Origin: Theropithecus gelada
Lineage: Eukaryota; Chordata; Mammalia; Primates; Cercopithecidae
NCBI RefSeq assembly: GCF_003255815.1
Contig: NC_037672.1
Location: 107,956,686-108,020,685, forward strand
DNA: 64,000 bases
Direction of reading: 5' to 3'
In this document: positions 10,514 through 22,418 of the stretch, one piece after another
How positions within the stretch are numbered: the stretch's first letter is position 1
How the letters are laid out: every line of letters begins with the position of its first letter
Position numbers and translations under genes: made by a program
Notes under the pieces: generated by a model
The model's input: only the letters and a program-made list of their open reading frames with translations
Told to the model about the DNA's origin: nothing
Database searches by the model: none

Positions 10514-12135
10514 TCATTTAATTTTTAAAATAACTTTGCAAAAATGACAGCTTAAGATGCTGCAAGGAATATAGAAGTGTCTAAAATGGGAGTGCCTGTG
10601 ATCTAACAGGAAAATAAGTCACACATTTATCAAAAGTATCATAAGAGAAGAGGAGAGGTAAATAATGTAAAGTGCCAATTGGAGAAATGTCATAGGATAA
10701 TCAAATAAATGGTAAAGAAAAATCATAATATTTTTAAGTTCATATTTCAAATCATAATATTTGAAAGCTACGAGGGTGGGATGGCTTAAAGAAAGACTCC
10801 ACGGCCTCACGGAACTTGCAAACTTGCGCTGTATTTGATGGGATTTCAATGAGCAATTCTAAATTTTTTCACCCACAACATTTGCTGTGACTTATTTCCA
10901 TATAACTTTTGTTTCATAGCATCATCTTTAGAGAAAAAGGAAAGTTTCAAGAAAGGCGAATTGGCGATGAATATAAAATTTAGCATTCCCCACAGTAGAA
11001 ACCCTAAAATATTACAACTTAGAGACAGTGGACTCCCAACTGCTTCTGGGCTCTCAGCTAGGATAGTACCACAAAACTGCTATTAAACTCTTATCTCACA
11101 AAGGTGGGGAGGGAGACACATTGTTCATAAGAAGGGCACCATGCACACCAGTTCACTGAGTCCATAACAGTGCGAGAAATTGCCCATCATTCTGATCGTT
11201 ACCTGATTCAGTGAACATGACTAATGGACAAGAGTCAAGGCCTCTGCAATACTGCTGTGTATGTCCATGTGAGATTGGTAGCATCATTTTCTACTGCCTG
11301 TAGAAGTATCTTATAGACAGATGCTAAGATAACTGCTGAATGTGGAAGTGCTTGCCGATGAAGCAGAGACAGTATGCTGTTGGCCTCCCCAATGGCACAG
11401 AAGAGCAATAATGTTCTGCATATAGCAGATAAATGTTAAAAAGAGGTGGTGAAAGGGAACACTTGGAAGTGGACAAATGAAGATAATTAAACCCATGAGG
11501 AGGCTATTTGCCTTCCTTCAGAGCAAAGGTAAATCAAGGGAAGTTAGACAAAGGTGCATACCTTTGGTGAGATAAGAGCACGGATAAATAGTCACTACAA
11601 TTAGAACTTAACAGATGAGCCCTCCATTGCATGGCTTATAAGTGAAGGTAAAACATGCCCAAGGAATATGAGATTATTTTCCTAGTTTGACTTGATTGTG
11701 TCACTCAAAATATAAAGCATGAATTTCAAAACATCTCACACAAAGTTTGATATTTTATTGTATTAAAAAAAGCACAGTTGCCATTATAATTACTTTACAA
11801 AGGGTGAAATTTCAGAAAGTCTTCTTTAGTTTATTGTCCATTTCCTATTGCATCTGACTTGTAATGTTGAATTGAAATTTTCTCTCATGCTATGAATTTA
11901 CCATGTAAATTTTCAAGTACTATGATTGCTTGAAGAGAGGACTTCATGCGATCATTATTGCATGAAATATATTATATCTGAAAATTATACTTTTCAGATA
12001 CAATGTCAAATGTTTGTTTTTATTATTCTAGTACTTATCACAAATTTTAAAAGTACTTCAACCTAAAGAGTATGTATTGATAATAAAAATCCAGAAATTG
12101 TACCCTAATTTATTTTCCTTTTAAAAATAAGTACC
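10514..12135. other. Intergenic, nothing recognised
   Basis: AT-rich sequence between two Alu-type elements. I saw no ORF with family resemblance and no repeat I can name. Confidence 0.4.
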
Positions 12136-12423
12136 AGCCGGGTGCAGTGGCTCATGCCTGTAATCCCAGCACTTTGGGAGGCCAAGGCGGATGGATCACG
12201 AGGTCAGGAGTTGGAGACCATTCTGGCTAACATGGTGAAACTCCATCTCCATTAAAGATACAAAAAATTAGCTGGGCCTGGTGGTGCATGCCTGTAATCC
12301 CAGCTACTTGGGAGGCTGAGGCAGGAGAATCGCTTGAACCTGGGAGTGAGCCGTGATCATGCCATTGCACTCCAGCCTGGGTGATAGAGCAAGACTCCAT
12401 CTCGAAAAATAAGTAAATCAATA
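12136..12423 (+). mobile_element. Alu, sense, with a shortened right arm
   Basis: It starts AGCCGGGTGCAGTGGCTCA. The right arm lacks the stretch between AACCTGGGAG and TGAGCCGTGATC. The target-site duplication AATA(A)AGTACCA lies near 12126-12135 and 12424-12435. Confidence 0.92.
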
Positions 12424-12864
12424 AATAAAGTACCAATATATAAATAAAATAACATTACTGCACTATTCACATCAGTAGTGGAATTATGTACATTGTATTG
12501 TGAATACCAAGATGGATTCATGTCCCAGGGTGTGTTCGCCAAGCAGAGGTGACCGTGGAATGAAGCATGTGAGACAGATAACCATGTAAATTAATACTCT
12601 TGAAGCCACTGTGTGTGATACTTATGTTTGAGTTTTACATCTTCAAAAGACAGAGATAAATGAAAAGCACCAAGACCTTATAATCACCATTCCAAATTGA
12701 AGCCAAATCCCTAAATTCAAAAATGTTTTTCAAAACTTCATGTTAATTGTTGATTTACTTATTGCCAATTTTATTATTAGCTTTCTATGTGGAAGGCACT
12801 GTGACAGAGAAATATTAATATTGTAGAAATAGGCAACCTGTAACTAATAAACATCCAATCTTAT

Positions 12865-12990
12865 TAGATGTAGTGGAAAGAGCTTTGGACTGGGTGTCTA
12901 AAGTTGATTCTGCCTTTGCCTGTCTTAGTGACCTTTGGAAGGTTCCTTAGCCTCACCCTGGGTTTTAGTTGTCTTATCTGTTATCTGCAA
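12865..12990 (+). repeat. MIR SINE, sense
   Basis: The order of phrases is GTGGAAAGAGCTTTGGACTG, then TGTCTTAGTGACCTTTGG, then GTTTTAGTTGTCTTATCTG. This matches the MIR core and its 3' side (tRNA-derived, ancient mammalian). Confidence 0.6.
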
Positions 12991-13587
12991 TTATATCTAA
13001 ATTGCGTTGTAGCCCTAAATTTTCATGTTCTTATGAAAGATAAATTTGTCTTTATTTTTAAGTCAATTGCAGGTGTAGGCAGTTATGGTTGAATACATTT
13101 TTAGGATGAATTAGAAAAATTGATTAGGTCATGATGCTAATGAAGCCATGTTCATAATTCCGATTCTGACCTAAGTTCTAAAAGACACTATCCAGCCTTG
13201 CAGATGAACATTCTGAATGCAGATTAGGGCACAGGTGTGGTAAGAAGGCATGATAAGAACTTGGCTAGATAAGAGACAATGCCACCTGCTTATAATAGCA
13301 CTACAGTTTCACCTTTGTAGTCAAAGGACAACATGACATTTCACTGGTTAGGCTGATTTTTCATTACTGGAACGAATGGAAATCTCTCCAGGAACTTGAA
13401 TGTTGAAGGGTGAGGGTGAAATCAGACCACTGGCATTTTGGTGGTGGCCTGAAAAGGCTCTAACAGTTTGAGAATGGTGACAGAGAAAGGGAAGAAACTA
13501 GGAGGAAGGACTCTCTCTACTCAGAGAGAGTAGGAGAAGAGAGAAGAAGAATGTGCTCCTTGTTTCTTGAACAGCAGACCGTGTAGC

Positions 13588-13876
13588 TTTTTTTTTTTGA
13601 GGTGGAGTCTCGCTCTGTCGCCCAGGCTGGAGTGCAGTGGTGCAATCTCGGCGCACTGCAAGCTCCACGTCCCGGGTTCACGCCATTCTCCTGCCTCAGC
13701 CTCCCGAGTAGCTGGGACTACAGGCGTCCGCCACCATGCCCAGGTAATTTTTTGTATTTTTAGTAGAGACGGGGTTTCTGTTAGCCAGGATGGTCTCAGT
13801 CTTCTGACCTCGTCATCCGCCCGCTTTGGCCTCCCAAAGTGCTGGGACTACAGGTTTGTGCCACCGCACCCGGTCC
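13588..13876 (-). mobile_element. AluY-like, antisense
   Basis: It has short poly-T, then GAGTCTCGCTCTGTCGCCCA, and ends CACCGCACCCGGTCC. TGTAGC occurs on both sides as a short target-site duplication. CpG content is higher than in the older Alus nearby. Confidence 0.92.
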
Positions 13877-13889
13877 CATGTAGCCTTTT

Positions 13890-14475
13890 TTAGGAGCCAA
13901 TAAGGTGCAGTACTATGCACTACTCAAGTTAATTTTTATTAAATTCCAAAACAAAATACATGTATTATGTACTTGCTATCTATACCTAGAACATTTCTAG
14001 GCAATGAGGATACAAGAAAAAGTCCCCACTTGGTGGAGCTTACCTTGTAGTTGGGGAGACAGAGAATGCACGTTAACAAAAAAGTAAAGTAACTTCAGAT
14101 GGGGAAAAGGCTCTGAATGGAACAGAAAGGGCTGAGGAGGAGGTAGAAGGAGATGGTCCTGTCTGGGGAGATGACATTTGAGATGAGGCATGAATGGTAA
14201 GAAGACAGGCTTGTAAAGATGTTGAAGAAGTGTGTTTTAAGCAAGCAGAATAGTTCAGAAATGAGACTCCAGAGTATTCACAGAACAGAAAGAAGGCTCA
14301 AGAGCATGGCACCTGGGGAGAAAGAAGAAAAAAGACCTTGTAGGTACTTGCAGGCCAAGAAAAGTGTTTCATTGTTCCAATTGCACTGGGAAGCCATGGA
14401 GAGTTTTAAGCAGGAGAGTATTGCGATTTATGTTTTTAAAAGATTACTATGGCTGCTGTAGATACTGCACTTTTC
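13890..14475 (+). repeat. Ancient interspersed repeat, family not named
   Basis: Phrases such as ACATTTCTAGGCAATGAGGA, the GGTGGAGCTTACCTTGTAG stretch, AAGCCATGGAGAGTTTTAAG and ATTACTATGGCTGCTGTAG follow a dispersed mammalian repeat I know only by its consensus wording. A related 3' portion appears at 36010-36560. The ORFs here (14219-14461 and overlaps) are shadows. Confidence 0.45.
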
Positions 14476-14530
14476 TATATAAAGTTTACTTTTTTCTTTC
14501 TCATGAGAAAGAAAAAATCATTCCATACTC

Positions 14531-14844
14531 CTTTTTTGTTTTTTTTGTTTTTTGGTTTTTTTTAAGATGGAGTCCTGCTCTGTCGCCCAGGCTGGAGTGC
14601 AGTGGCCGGATCTCGGCTCACTGCAAGCTCTGCCTCCCGGGTTCACGCCATTCTCCTGCCTCAGCCTCCCGAGTAGCTGGGTCTACAGGCGCCCGCCACC
14701 TCGCCCGGCTAGTTTTTTGTATTTTTAGTAGAGATGGAGTTTCACCGTGTTAGCCAGGATGGTCTTGATCTCCTGACCGTGTGGTCCGCCCGCCTCGGCC
14801 TCCCAAAGTGCTGGGATTACAGGTGTGAGCCACCACGCCTGGCC
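14531..14844 (-). mobile_element. Young AluY (Old World monkey AluYR-like), antisense
   Basis: GGCCGGATCTCGGCTCACTG, then GCCCGCCACCTCGCCCGGCT followed by AGTTTTTTG, are the right-arm and linker changes I associate with cercopithecid AluYR subfamilies. A perfect 12-bp target-site duplication, CATTCCATACTC, lies at 14519-14530 and 14845-14856. It is little diverged from the AluYR-like copy at 55832-56140. Confidence 0.92.
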
Positions 14845-15086
14845 CATTCCATACTCTTTTCTTAGTTCAATAAACTGAATGAATCAAGATTTGGAGGAGT
14901 ATTATTACAGTACAGGGAAGTAACAGATGTTAATAAACATCTTTAGTTTTCCAGAAGGACTTTGGCCCGTATACTGTTAATGTATGTGTATGGCTGTGTA
15001 TGTTTATTTTTTTCATAATACTAAAGAAATATGTCTTCAGAAAAATACTCCAAAATAAAATAAAAACAACATAAAACTGCAAAAAA

Positions 15087-15402
15087 GGCCTGGTGCGGTG
15101 GCTCACGCCTGTAATCCCATCACTTTGGGAGGCCAAGGTGGGTGGATCACAAGGTCAGGAGTTCAAGACCAGCCTGGCCAACATGGTGAAACCCCATCTC
15201 TACTAAAAATACAAAAATTAGCTGGGTGTGGTGGCACATGCCTGTAATCCCAGCTACCTGGGAGGCTGAGGCAGGAGAATTGCTTAAACCGGGACCCGGG
15301 AGGCAGAGGTTGCAGTGAGCCATGATCATGCCACTGCACTCCCTGCACTCCAGCCTGGGCTGCAGAGCGAGACTCCATCACAAAAAAAAAAAAAAAAAAA
15401 AA
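15087..15402 (+). mobile_element. Alu, sense, with a small tandem duplication
   Basis: It begins GGCCTGGTGCGGTGGCTCA and ends in a 20-plus adenine tail followed by a second A-rich stretch to 15419. Near its 3' end CTGCACTCC occurs twice in tandem (CACTGCACTCCCTGCACTCC). Confidence 0.92.
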
Positions 15403-16114
15403 AGCAAAGAAAAAAAAAAGCCACAAAAGAATTTTCCCATAGTTGTATATACTGCTCAAGAAAACCAATGTTTAATATTTTATTTTTTGATTTCCTGTCT
15501 TTTTTCTATGTATATATTTTTGCAATAGCAGTTTTATATAAGTTCATATCATTTTGTTGCTTGCTTTTTGCACTTCATGTATATGTATATTAAATTACTG
15601 GCATGTTCTTCTTTTTCTACAATAAGGCTGTATTGGTTAGTAATTAAAACAGTTAAATACAACATCATAATAAAATCCATTCATATCTTATAGAGAAAAG
15701 TTGGCTAAATGCTGTTATATGAACATAGCTAAACTTTTACACTTACAATTAAAACAGGAAATAAACTTTTTTTCAACTTAAGTTTAATCTGGTCATTATT
15801 TTATCCACTCCCAGATGATGTCTTCTATGAATTTGGTACCATGCAATGCAATATGAGTACAAAGGGATTAGAAAACATAATGAATGATTCTAATCTCAAA
15901 ATACTGTGTGGGGGGGAAAAGGCACATATTATGTCAAGGAAGTACAAAATAACATAAAATAGCAAATAAGATGGTGTACAACATAAGTTCTGCAGTACCT
16001 TGGAACAAAGAGAAATCAATTCCATGAAAACGAGGTTAGTTTCTTTGACCAAACACATTTTTGTGCCACATATTGTACAAAGTATCATGAACACAAACAA
16101 GCATAAGGTAGCCT

Positions 16115-16437
16115 TAAAGCTCTAGAGCTGTGCTGTCCACTAGGGTAGCCACTGGCCACATGTGAGTATTAAGGACTCAAAATGGTTAGTCCAAAGTGAG
16201 ATGTGGTATAAGCATAAAACATACTAGGTTTTGATGTTATCCAACAAATGTAAAATACATTATTAACTTTTATATTAAGTACATATTTTTATTTTGAGCA
16301 CACGAAACAATAATATTTCAGACATATTAGATAAATTGGGTTAAATCATATTAAAATTATTTTCACCTGGTTCTTTTTGAAGTTTTAATGTGGCTACTAA
16401 GAAAGTTTATAGTTACATATATGGCTCACACTATCTC
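16115..16437 (-). mobile_element. Non-autonomous hAT-type (MER) DNA transposon, partial
   Basis: GAGCTGTGCTGTCCACTAG at one end, the GCCACATGTG and TCAAAATGGTTAGTCC stretches, and GTGGCTACTAAGAAAGTTTA near the other end follow a common hAT-Charlie-group MER repeat. The far terminal inverted repeat is missing where the Alu fragment begins at 16438. The sub-family name is uncertain. Confidence 0.5.
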
Positions 16438-16501
16438 TTTTTTTTTTTTTTTTTTTTGAGACGGAGTCTCGCTCTATCCCCCTGGCTGGAGTGCAGTGGC
16501 A
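16438..16501 (-). mobile_element. Severely 5'-truncated Alu, antisense
   Basis: Only the poly-A tail (as T) and about 45 bp of the Alu 3' end remain: GAGACGGAGTCTCGCTCTAT to GGAGTGCAGTGGCA. The sequence then changes to unrelated DNA. No clear target-site duplication was seen. Confidence 0.88.
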
Positions 16502-17329
16502 AAATAACCTGTACAAAGTGCCAAGACATGAGAAAGAGAAGCTACAAATTGACAAGCACCTATAATATCCCTAGCAGTCTGTGAGAGAGGGAAGATCTTG
16601 GTTGATACTGAGGAAAATGATCCTAATGCTGATGGAGAAATGAAACATGGCAAGGAGTGTGGAGCTACAGTGTTTCTGTGGGGAGTGATACTATTTAGCT
16701 TTGGACCAACTGAATTGTTGGTGGAATACACAAGTGGACACAGGTAGGCATAGTTTGACCTTGACTCTCAGAAGAAAATTCAGACTCATGATGAAATCTG
16801 TGGGTTCTTTAAGTAGATGTGATGATTAAAGTCATAAGATTGAGTTATCCAAAGGCGTGAGAGGGAGAAGAGAAAATATCTGACTTGTGGAGGAAGTACA
16901 TTTAGAGGGAGGAGGTGAAGACTTTGGAGAAGACAAAATGGGGTGAGAAGAAACTGAGCAACGTAGTGTCATCGAAGCCAAGGGAGAGGAAGATGAGGGT
17001 GGCGAATGGTTCATTCATCATTTTTTCTCCATGCTTTTATTTATATTAGTTCAATTTCATCGGCAACATTTATTAAATATGTACTTTACGTCAGGTATTG
17101 TGAGGATTTCTGGAGATATAGCAATAAATATGTGGTATAGAAAACAGTGTGGTGAAAGGGGAGACAAGCAAGGATGGCTACGGAAATGGAAAGAAAAATC
17201 TAGAGATTATTGAACTTTGCATCAACGGGTAACCAAAGCTACTGGGATCACACCACCACAACAAGAACCTAAACTAAGCAGACAGAATTGGAGGATTACT
17301 AAATAAGTTACATAAAAAAGGTAACCAAA

Positions 17330-17330
17330 T

Positions 17331-17371
<41 letters not shown>

Positions 17372-17648
17372 AGTGTCTCTCTCTGTTGCCCAGGCTGGAG
17401 TGCAATGATACGATCTCTGCTCATTGCAAACTCTGCCTCCTGGGTTCAATTGATTCTCATGCCTCAGCCTCCCGAGTAGCTGGGATTACAAGTGTGGGCC
17501 ACCACACCCGACTAAATTTTGTGTTTTTAGTAAAGATGGGGTTTCACCATGTTGGCAAGGCTGGTCTCAAACTCCTGACCTCAAGTGATCCACCCGCCTT
17601 GGCTTCCCAAGGTGCTAGTATTACAGGCCTCAGCTACCACACCTGGCC
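17330..17648 (-). mobile_element. Alu, antisense, with a TTTA-repeat tail
   Basis: The tail has mutated into about ten TTTA units (17331-17370), followed by a complete antisense Alu. ACCAAAT(T/A)TTTA-like repeats flank it (17323 and 17650). Confidence 0.9.
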
Positions 17649-17696
17649 ACCAAATATTTAATTACATGTATTTTTGCCAAATAGAAACAGCTAAAG

Positions 17697-18323
17697 CAGA
17701 GTTTTTCAACCTCAGCCCCACTGACATTTGGACTAAATGATGCATAGGGAGGCTGTCCTGTGCATTGCAGGATATTTAGCAGCATCCAGGACCTCTACCC
17801 CAGTCCACCTACTTCCTCAGTTGTGACAATCAAAAATCTCCAGATATTGCCAAATGTCCTCTGGGAGGATAGCAAAATTACTCATTTTTTGTTTTGTTTT
17901 GTTTTGTTTGTGTTTTTGAGACGGAGTTTTGCTCTTGTTGCTCAAGCTGGAGTACAATGGCATGATCTCAGCTCACTAAAACCTCTGCCTCATGGGTTCA
18001 AGCAATTCTCCTGCCTCAGCCTCCTGAGTAGCTGGGACTACAGGCGTGCACCACCACGCCCGGCTAACTTTTGTAATTTTAGTAGAGACGAGGTTTTGTG
18101 CTGTTGGCCAGGCTGGTCTTGAACTCCTGACCTAGTGATTCACCAGCCTCTGGCTCCTAATTTTTTGTCTTTGTAGTAGAAATGGGGTTTCACCATGTTA
18201 GCAAGGCTGGTCTCAAACTCCTGATCTCAGGTGATTCACCCACCTCGGCCTCCCAAAGTGTTGGGATTACAGGCGTGAGCCATCTTGCCTGGCCCAAAAT
18301 TACTCTTGATTGACAACCACTGA
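17697..18323. mobile_element. hAT-type MER element split by a composite Alu
   Basis: The outer parts are 17697-17883 (from TTTTTCAACCTCAGCCCCAC to GGGAGGATAGCAAAATTACTC) and 18306-18323, ending TTGACAACCACTG. The end is the reverse complement of a CAGTGGTTNTCAA terminal repeat, as in non-autonomous hAT-Charlie elements. The inner phrase TTAGCAGCATCCAGGACCTC supports the MER assignment. Confidence 0.6.
17884..18294 (-). mobile_element. Composite Alu with an extra partial left arm, antisense
   Basis: Reading from the tail: poly(TTTTG), a complete right arm (17915-18065), a left arm that breaks off at CCTCTGGCTCC (about 18157), then a second left arm starting TAATTTTTTGTCTTTGTAG and running to GAGCCATCTTGCCTGGCC. 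Total length is about 411 bp against about 310 normally. A single perfect 11-bp target-site duplication, CAAAATTACTC (17873-17883 and 18295-18305), encloses everything. Confidence 0.88.
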
Positions 18324-20470
18324 CCTAAAATAACAATTGAGAGATGAAATAAAACTAATACCTATGGTAAAGGGTATTCATTAAAGTCATGTTTGCAGAT
18401 ATTTCCTTCAGCTCTTGGTAGCTTAATACAACAGGCTTTTGTTTATTGCTCACATAAAGATCAGTTGGTGGTGTGGAGTTGGAAAGGAGGATATGTTCAT
18501 TTGGAAGCTCAGGCTCCTTCCATCTTGTGATGCTTCCACCTTCCATATATGGCATTTGAGATCTCCCTGGATGGCAACATCAGCTGGAGCCAGAGGAGGG
18601 GAGAGCACAGGATTACACAGGTGGTTTTTATATGCCAGGTCTGGAAGAGTATATACCACTTCTCTGCACATCCTATTAGCCAAAACAGAGTCACATTTCC
18701 ACAGTAAAGATGGCTGAGAAATTCTGTTCAACTGTAAGTCCAGGAGGATGGGAAATATATTTCATGAGCAATTAGCCAATCACTGCCAATAAGCCAAAAG
18801 CTACCTTGGACCTCAAATGTAATTTTGTCTTTGATTATCAAAAGTGAATGTCTACATGGGTCAAATTAATCAAATTGTTAGACAAATGTACATGTATCTT
18901 TTTGCCATGTGTGGACATGGTTGTGTTAGAGTCAGCAGTATTGAGTTTCAGTTGCTAAAGAAAAGCAACAAAGCAAATAATTCTATACTAAATGACACAC
19001 AGTCATTATGCAAATTATTTTATAGGCAATTGGGGAAAATGAGCAATGCCAGCCTTCACAAAGATGCAGAATAGCAGGATCGAGTATTATGATTGAAATC
19101 ACAGGACTGGTTCAGAACTTGAACTCATAGCCAGAATCGTCACAGGAAAATGATGTGGCCAACTTCCTGGATGTGGATGTGGGTAAAGTCACTTTATACC
19201 TACAATGCTGTAGTTGAAACACATAAGAAAAATCAGTCATTGAGAAAGCAAAATAGACAATTAAAATAATCACATAATTAAAATCATCTAAAATTTGAGA
19301 AGACTTGATGACTTCTTAAATCTATGATTTGTTTAAAAAATAGAATTACAATCAGTTTGCATTAAACAACATTAGTGCATCACACTTCGCTACCTTATTT
19401 TTGTTGTTCTTTCCATATTCTAACATTTGTCATCATTTAACATGTAAGCTACGCAGTATTTATACTACCTAAGTTACAAGGCTACTTTCTGAATACGCCA
19501 AGCAGTTAGGGGCACCCCCAGGACACTGGAGGACAAAAAGTAATGCAATGTCCACCTCAGTTGACACATGTTGGGGTGGGGATTCTCTCAGTGTATTGCT
19601 AGGCTTGGCACCCAGATAAATATATATGTTGGATCCTGTAGTACAGTTTTCTTTAGAAACTGTATTATAAATGTGATTTGTTGTCTATGCTACCTGCAAA
19701 GGTCTGGATAGCCGATCATGTAGCTAAAATACAAAATTATTCATGGAGAGGTCTGGACTAGGCCATAAACAGTACCAAATTCCTTCTATTAGATTTGGAG
19801 TCAGCCTACTACAGTAAGTGGCAGCTGGAGCTCGTAATAACAAACTCATAACTTTGCCGGATGCACTAAAAAGACAGCAAATAAAAGACATCTGGGACCA
19901 AGTATGTGCCATGAAGTTTGGTTCTATTTCATTCGGTTTCCTTCCTCTTTTCTTCCACCTGAATATAATTACCTTAACTCCCATCTGTTTCTATGGTATT
20001 CTGAAGTGCAAATAAAATTATCTTTTGGAAAATAAAATAAGGAGTTGCTGCACCTGAGCCATCTCTAGAAGCAGTGTGGGGTCTAGGGCAAATCACTTAG
20101 CATGTGACCCCCTCACAGTAAACCAAGTCTGCTCAGGAAAAAAACAGTTAAAATAAATATTCAGAACAGCCATGATGAGAAATAAACATAAACTGTGAGC
20201 AAGTAGCTGAATAGTTTTTCTGCAAGTGTGAAGACAGGAGAGATTTTGCTTCTGTACAGATTTTTGCAGCAACAGTGAAACAGTTTTCTTCTTATGGCCT
20301 GTCCATCTGAGTCATTGCACTGTGCAAACAAAGTAAGTCCTAAAATGAGGAGAGGCCAGTATGGGACAGAGCGGCTAGGTGATCACCAAAGACACCTTCT
20401 CCTCTCTCTAAGGATGGCGTTGTTGATCCCTATGTATCCCAGCCCCCTTACTATTAAAAGTAGTCACATG
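18324..20470. other. Intergenic, mostly unassigned
   Basis: 18380-18740 has the composition and phrases of a decayed LTR (CAGGCTTTTGTTTATTGCTCA, then CCATCTTGTGATGCTTCCAC), but I cannot name it. 18740-20470 is AT-rich with no recognised gene or element. Confidence 0.35.
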
Positions 20471-20776
20471 GACAGGGCGCAGTGGCTCATGCCTGTAATC
20501 CCAGCACTTTGAGAGGCCTAGGCGGGTGCATCACTTGAGGTCAGGAGTTTGAGACCAGCCTGGCCACCATGGTGAAAACCTGTCTCTACTAAAAATATAA
20601 AAATTAGCTGGGTGTGGTGGTGCATGCCTGTAATCCCAGCTACTCAGGAGGCTGAGGTGGGAGGATCTCTTGAACCTGGGAAATGGAGGTTGCAGTGAGC
20701 TGAGATCTACACTCCAGCCTGGGTGACAGAGTGAGACTCCTTCTCAGAAAAAAAATAAAATAAAATAAAAAATAAG
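20471..20776 (+). mobile_element. Alu, sense
   Basis: Complete dimer ending in an A-rich tail (AAAATAAAATAAAATAAAA). A perfect 12-bp target-site duplication, AGTAGTCACATG, lies at 20459-20470 and 20777-20788. Confidence 0.94.
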
Positions 20777-20788
20777 AGTAGTCACATG

Positions 20789-21080
20789 ATTGATACTGGC
20801 CAATGAGTGTGAGTGAAAGTGTGCATGACTTCTAGGCTGAGGTGATTCGTCATCCAGTGGAAGCTCCTCGTGCTCTTTTCTGTGGCATCCTCAGAGGCGA
20901 TATGAAGAGGGAAGCACCACAGGATGAAAGGAGCCTAAATCCCTGAGTCACTGCTTGGAAAAATGCTTTCCATTAGAGTTCTCCAGCAAAGAATATCCAC
21001 CTTGGATGTGGCCAGAGTGAGAAATCCATCTTTACTGTGTTCTATCACAGATATATTGGTACTATTTGGGCATTAGACTC
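20789..21080 (+). mobile_element. Old MaLR/MLT-like LTR relic (tentative)
   Basis: GACTTCTAGGCTGAGGTGAT, then GGATGAAAGGAGCCTAAATC, and CCCTGAGTCACTGCTTGGA follow an old MLT-type LTR in order, with the preceding Alu inserted at its 5' side. Strongly decayed; family uncertain. Confidence 0.4.
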
Positions 21081-22127
21081 ATCTTATTAATACACAGCAT
21101 AATTGGCTAGATAGGGGTTGGTCTGAAGATAGCTGGCAAGTGAGTGATATCAAGTGTAACTATTTACGGGAGATGAGAGAAGGACTGGCCATTGTGGGTC
21201 TGTCCAGGTCAATGAAGGTTTGCTCGGAAAGAGAGGTGAATTGGGTCCTGAGAATGTATTAGAAAAGAGGGAGAGGAAAAGAAATCCAGGCAGGAGCACA
21301 GTGATGATAGAAATGTGTAATTTTTATCTTAAGACGTAAAGAGATCAGTTTGGCTTGGAGGTAAATTTGAAAAGGGATTTTGAGAGGCTAGGAACCCTTT
21401 GGAGAGAAAGGAAGCGGGGTTTTGAGTCCCACACCTACGTATCAGTGAGTGGAACTCACTGAAGATGTTTACATAGTGCAATGGCAATGTGAAAGATGAT
21501 TTTAGGAAAAAAGTGAAGAGGTAGGAGAGAAAAAAGAAAAGAAAAACCCAGCCAGTTAAGGTGCAGGGTAGGAGATGGGTGGCAGGTAGTGAAGGACGGG
21601 AAGTGCGAACTTCCCGTTCTCCTCAGCCCTGTCTTTCCCTCAGTCCATGTTTGTGTTCCTCAAAGTGTGGCAGCAGTCTTATCGTCTACCCCAAAGCCAT
21701 TTCCCCCTTCTTATTTGCCAACAAATGTTCCGACTTTGGGGCAGCAATGTGTCCTGTTCTGGAGATGAACTGGTGTTATTCAAGTCAGTCGCTTCTATTA
21801 CATTCCTCTCCACAGAATGTGGCTGAAACTACAGAAGGAACTCATGATTTAGGCCCAGACAAGGCGATATCAGGGGAAGCCTGCCAAGGGCTTCTGGGAA
21901 ACATCTTCTTCACTGATAAAAGGAAAGAACTGCTTAAGATAAAATCTTCTACTCTTCTTCCCTCTCTCCACTTCTTGCTTTCGAATGATATTGTGATAGT
22001 TGAAGCTATGGCAGTCAGCTTGAGTCCACACAGTAGAGACGGTGGAATGGAAATATAGGCAGAGCTTAGTTTCTTGATAGCATCATTGAGTGCCAAGGCA
22101 TATTGACAGTCTGTACCTCCAGACTTT

Positions 22128-22418
22128 TTATTTTTTGAGATAAGGTCTCACTCTGTTGCCCAGGCTGGAATGCAGTGGTGCAATCAGAGCTCACTGCAGT
22201 CTCGACCTTCCAGGCTCAAGCAACTTTCCTGCCTCAGCCTCCCAAATAGCTGGGACTGCAGGCATGCACCATCACGCCCACCTAATTTTTGTATTTTCTG
22301 TAGAGACAGAGTCTAATTATGTTGCCCAGGCTGATCTCGAACTCCAGTACTCAAGCGATCTACTTGCCTCAGCCTCCCAAAGAGCTAGGATTACAGGCGT
22401 GAGCCACCGCATCCGGCC
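22128..22418 (-). mobile_element. Old Alu (AluJ-like), antisense
   Basis: Divergent antisense Alu (GAGATAAGGTCTCACTCTGT to GAGCCACCGCATCCGGCC). CCAGA(C/T)TT(T/C)TTA repeats flank it near 22119 and 22419. Confidence 0.9.
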
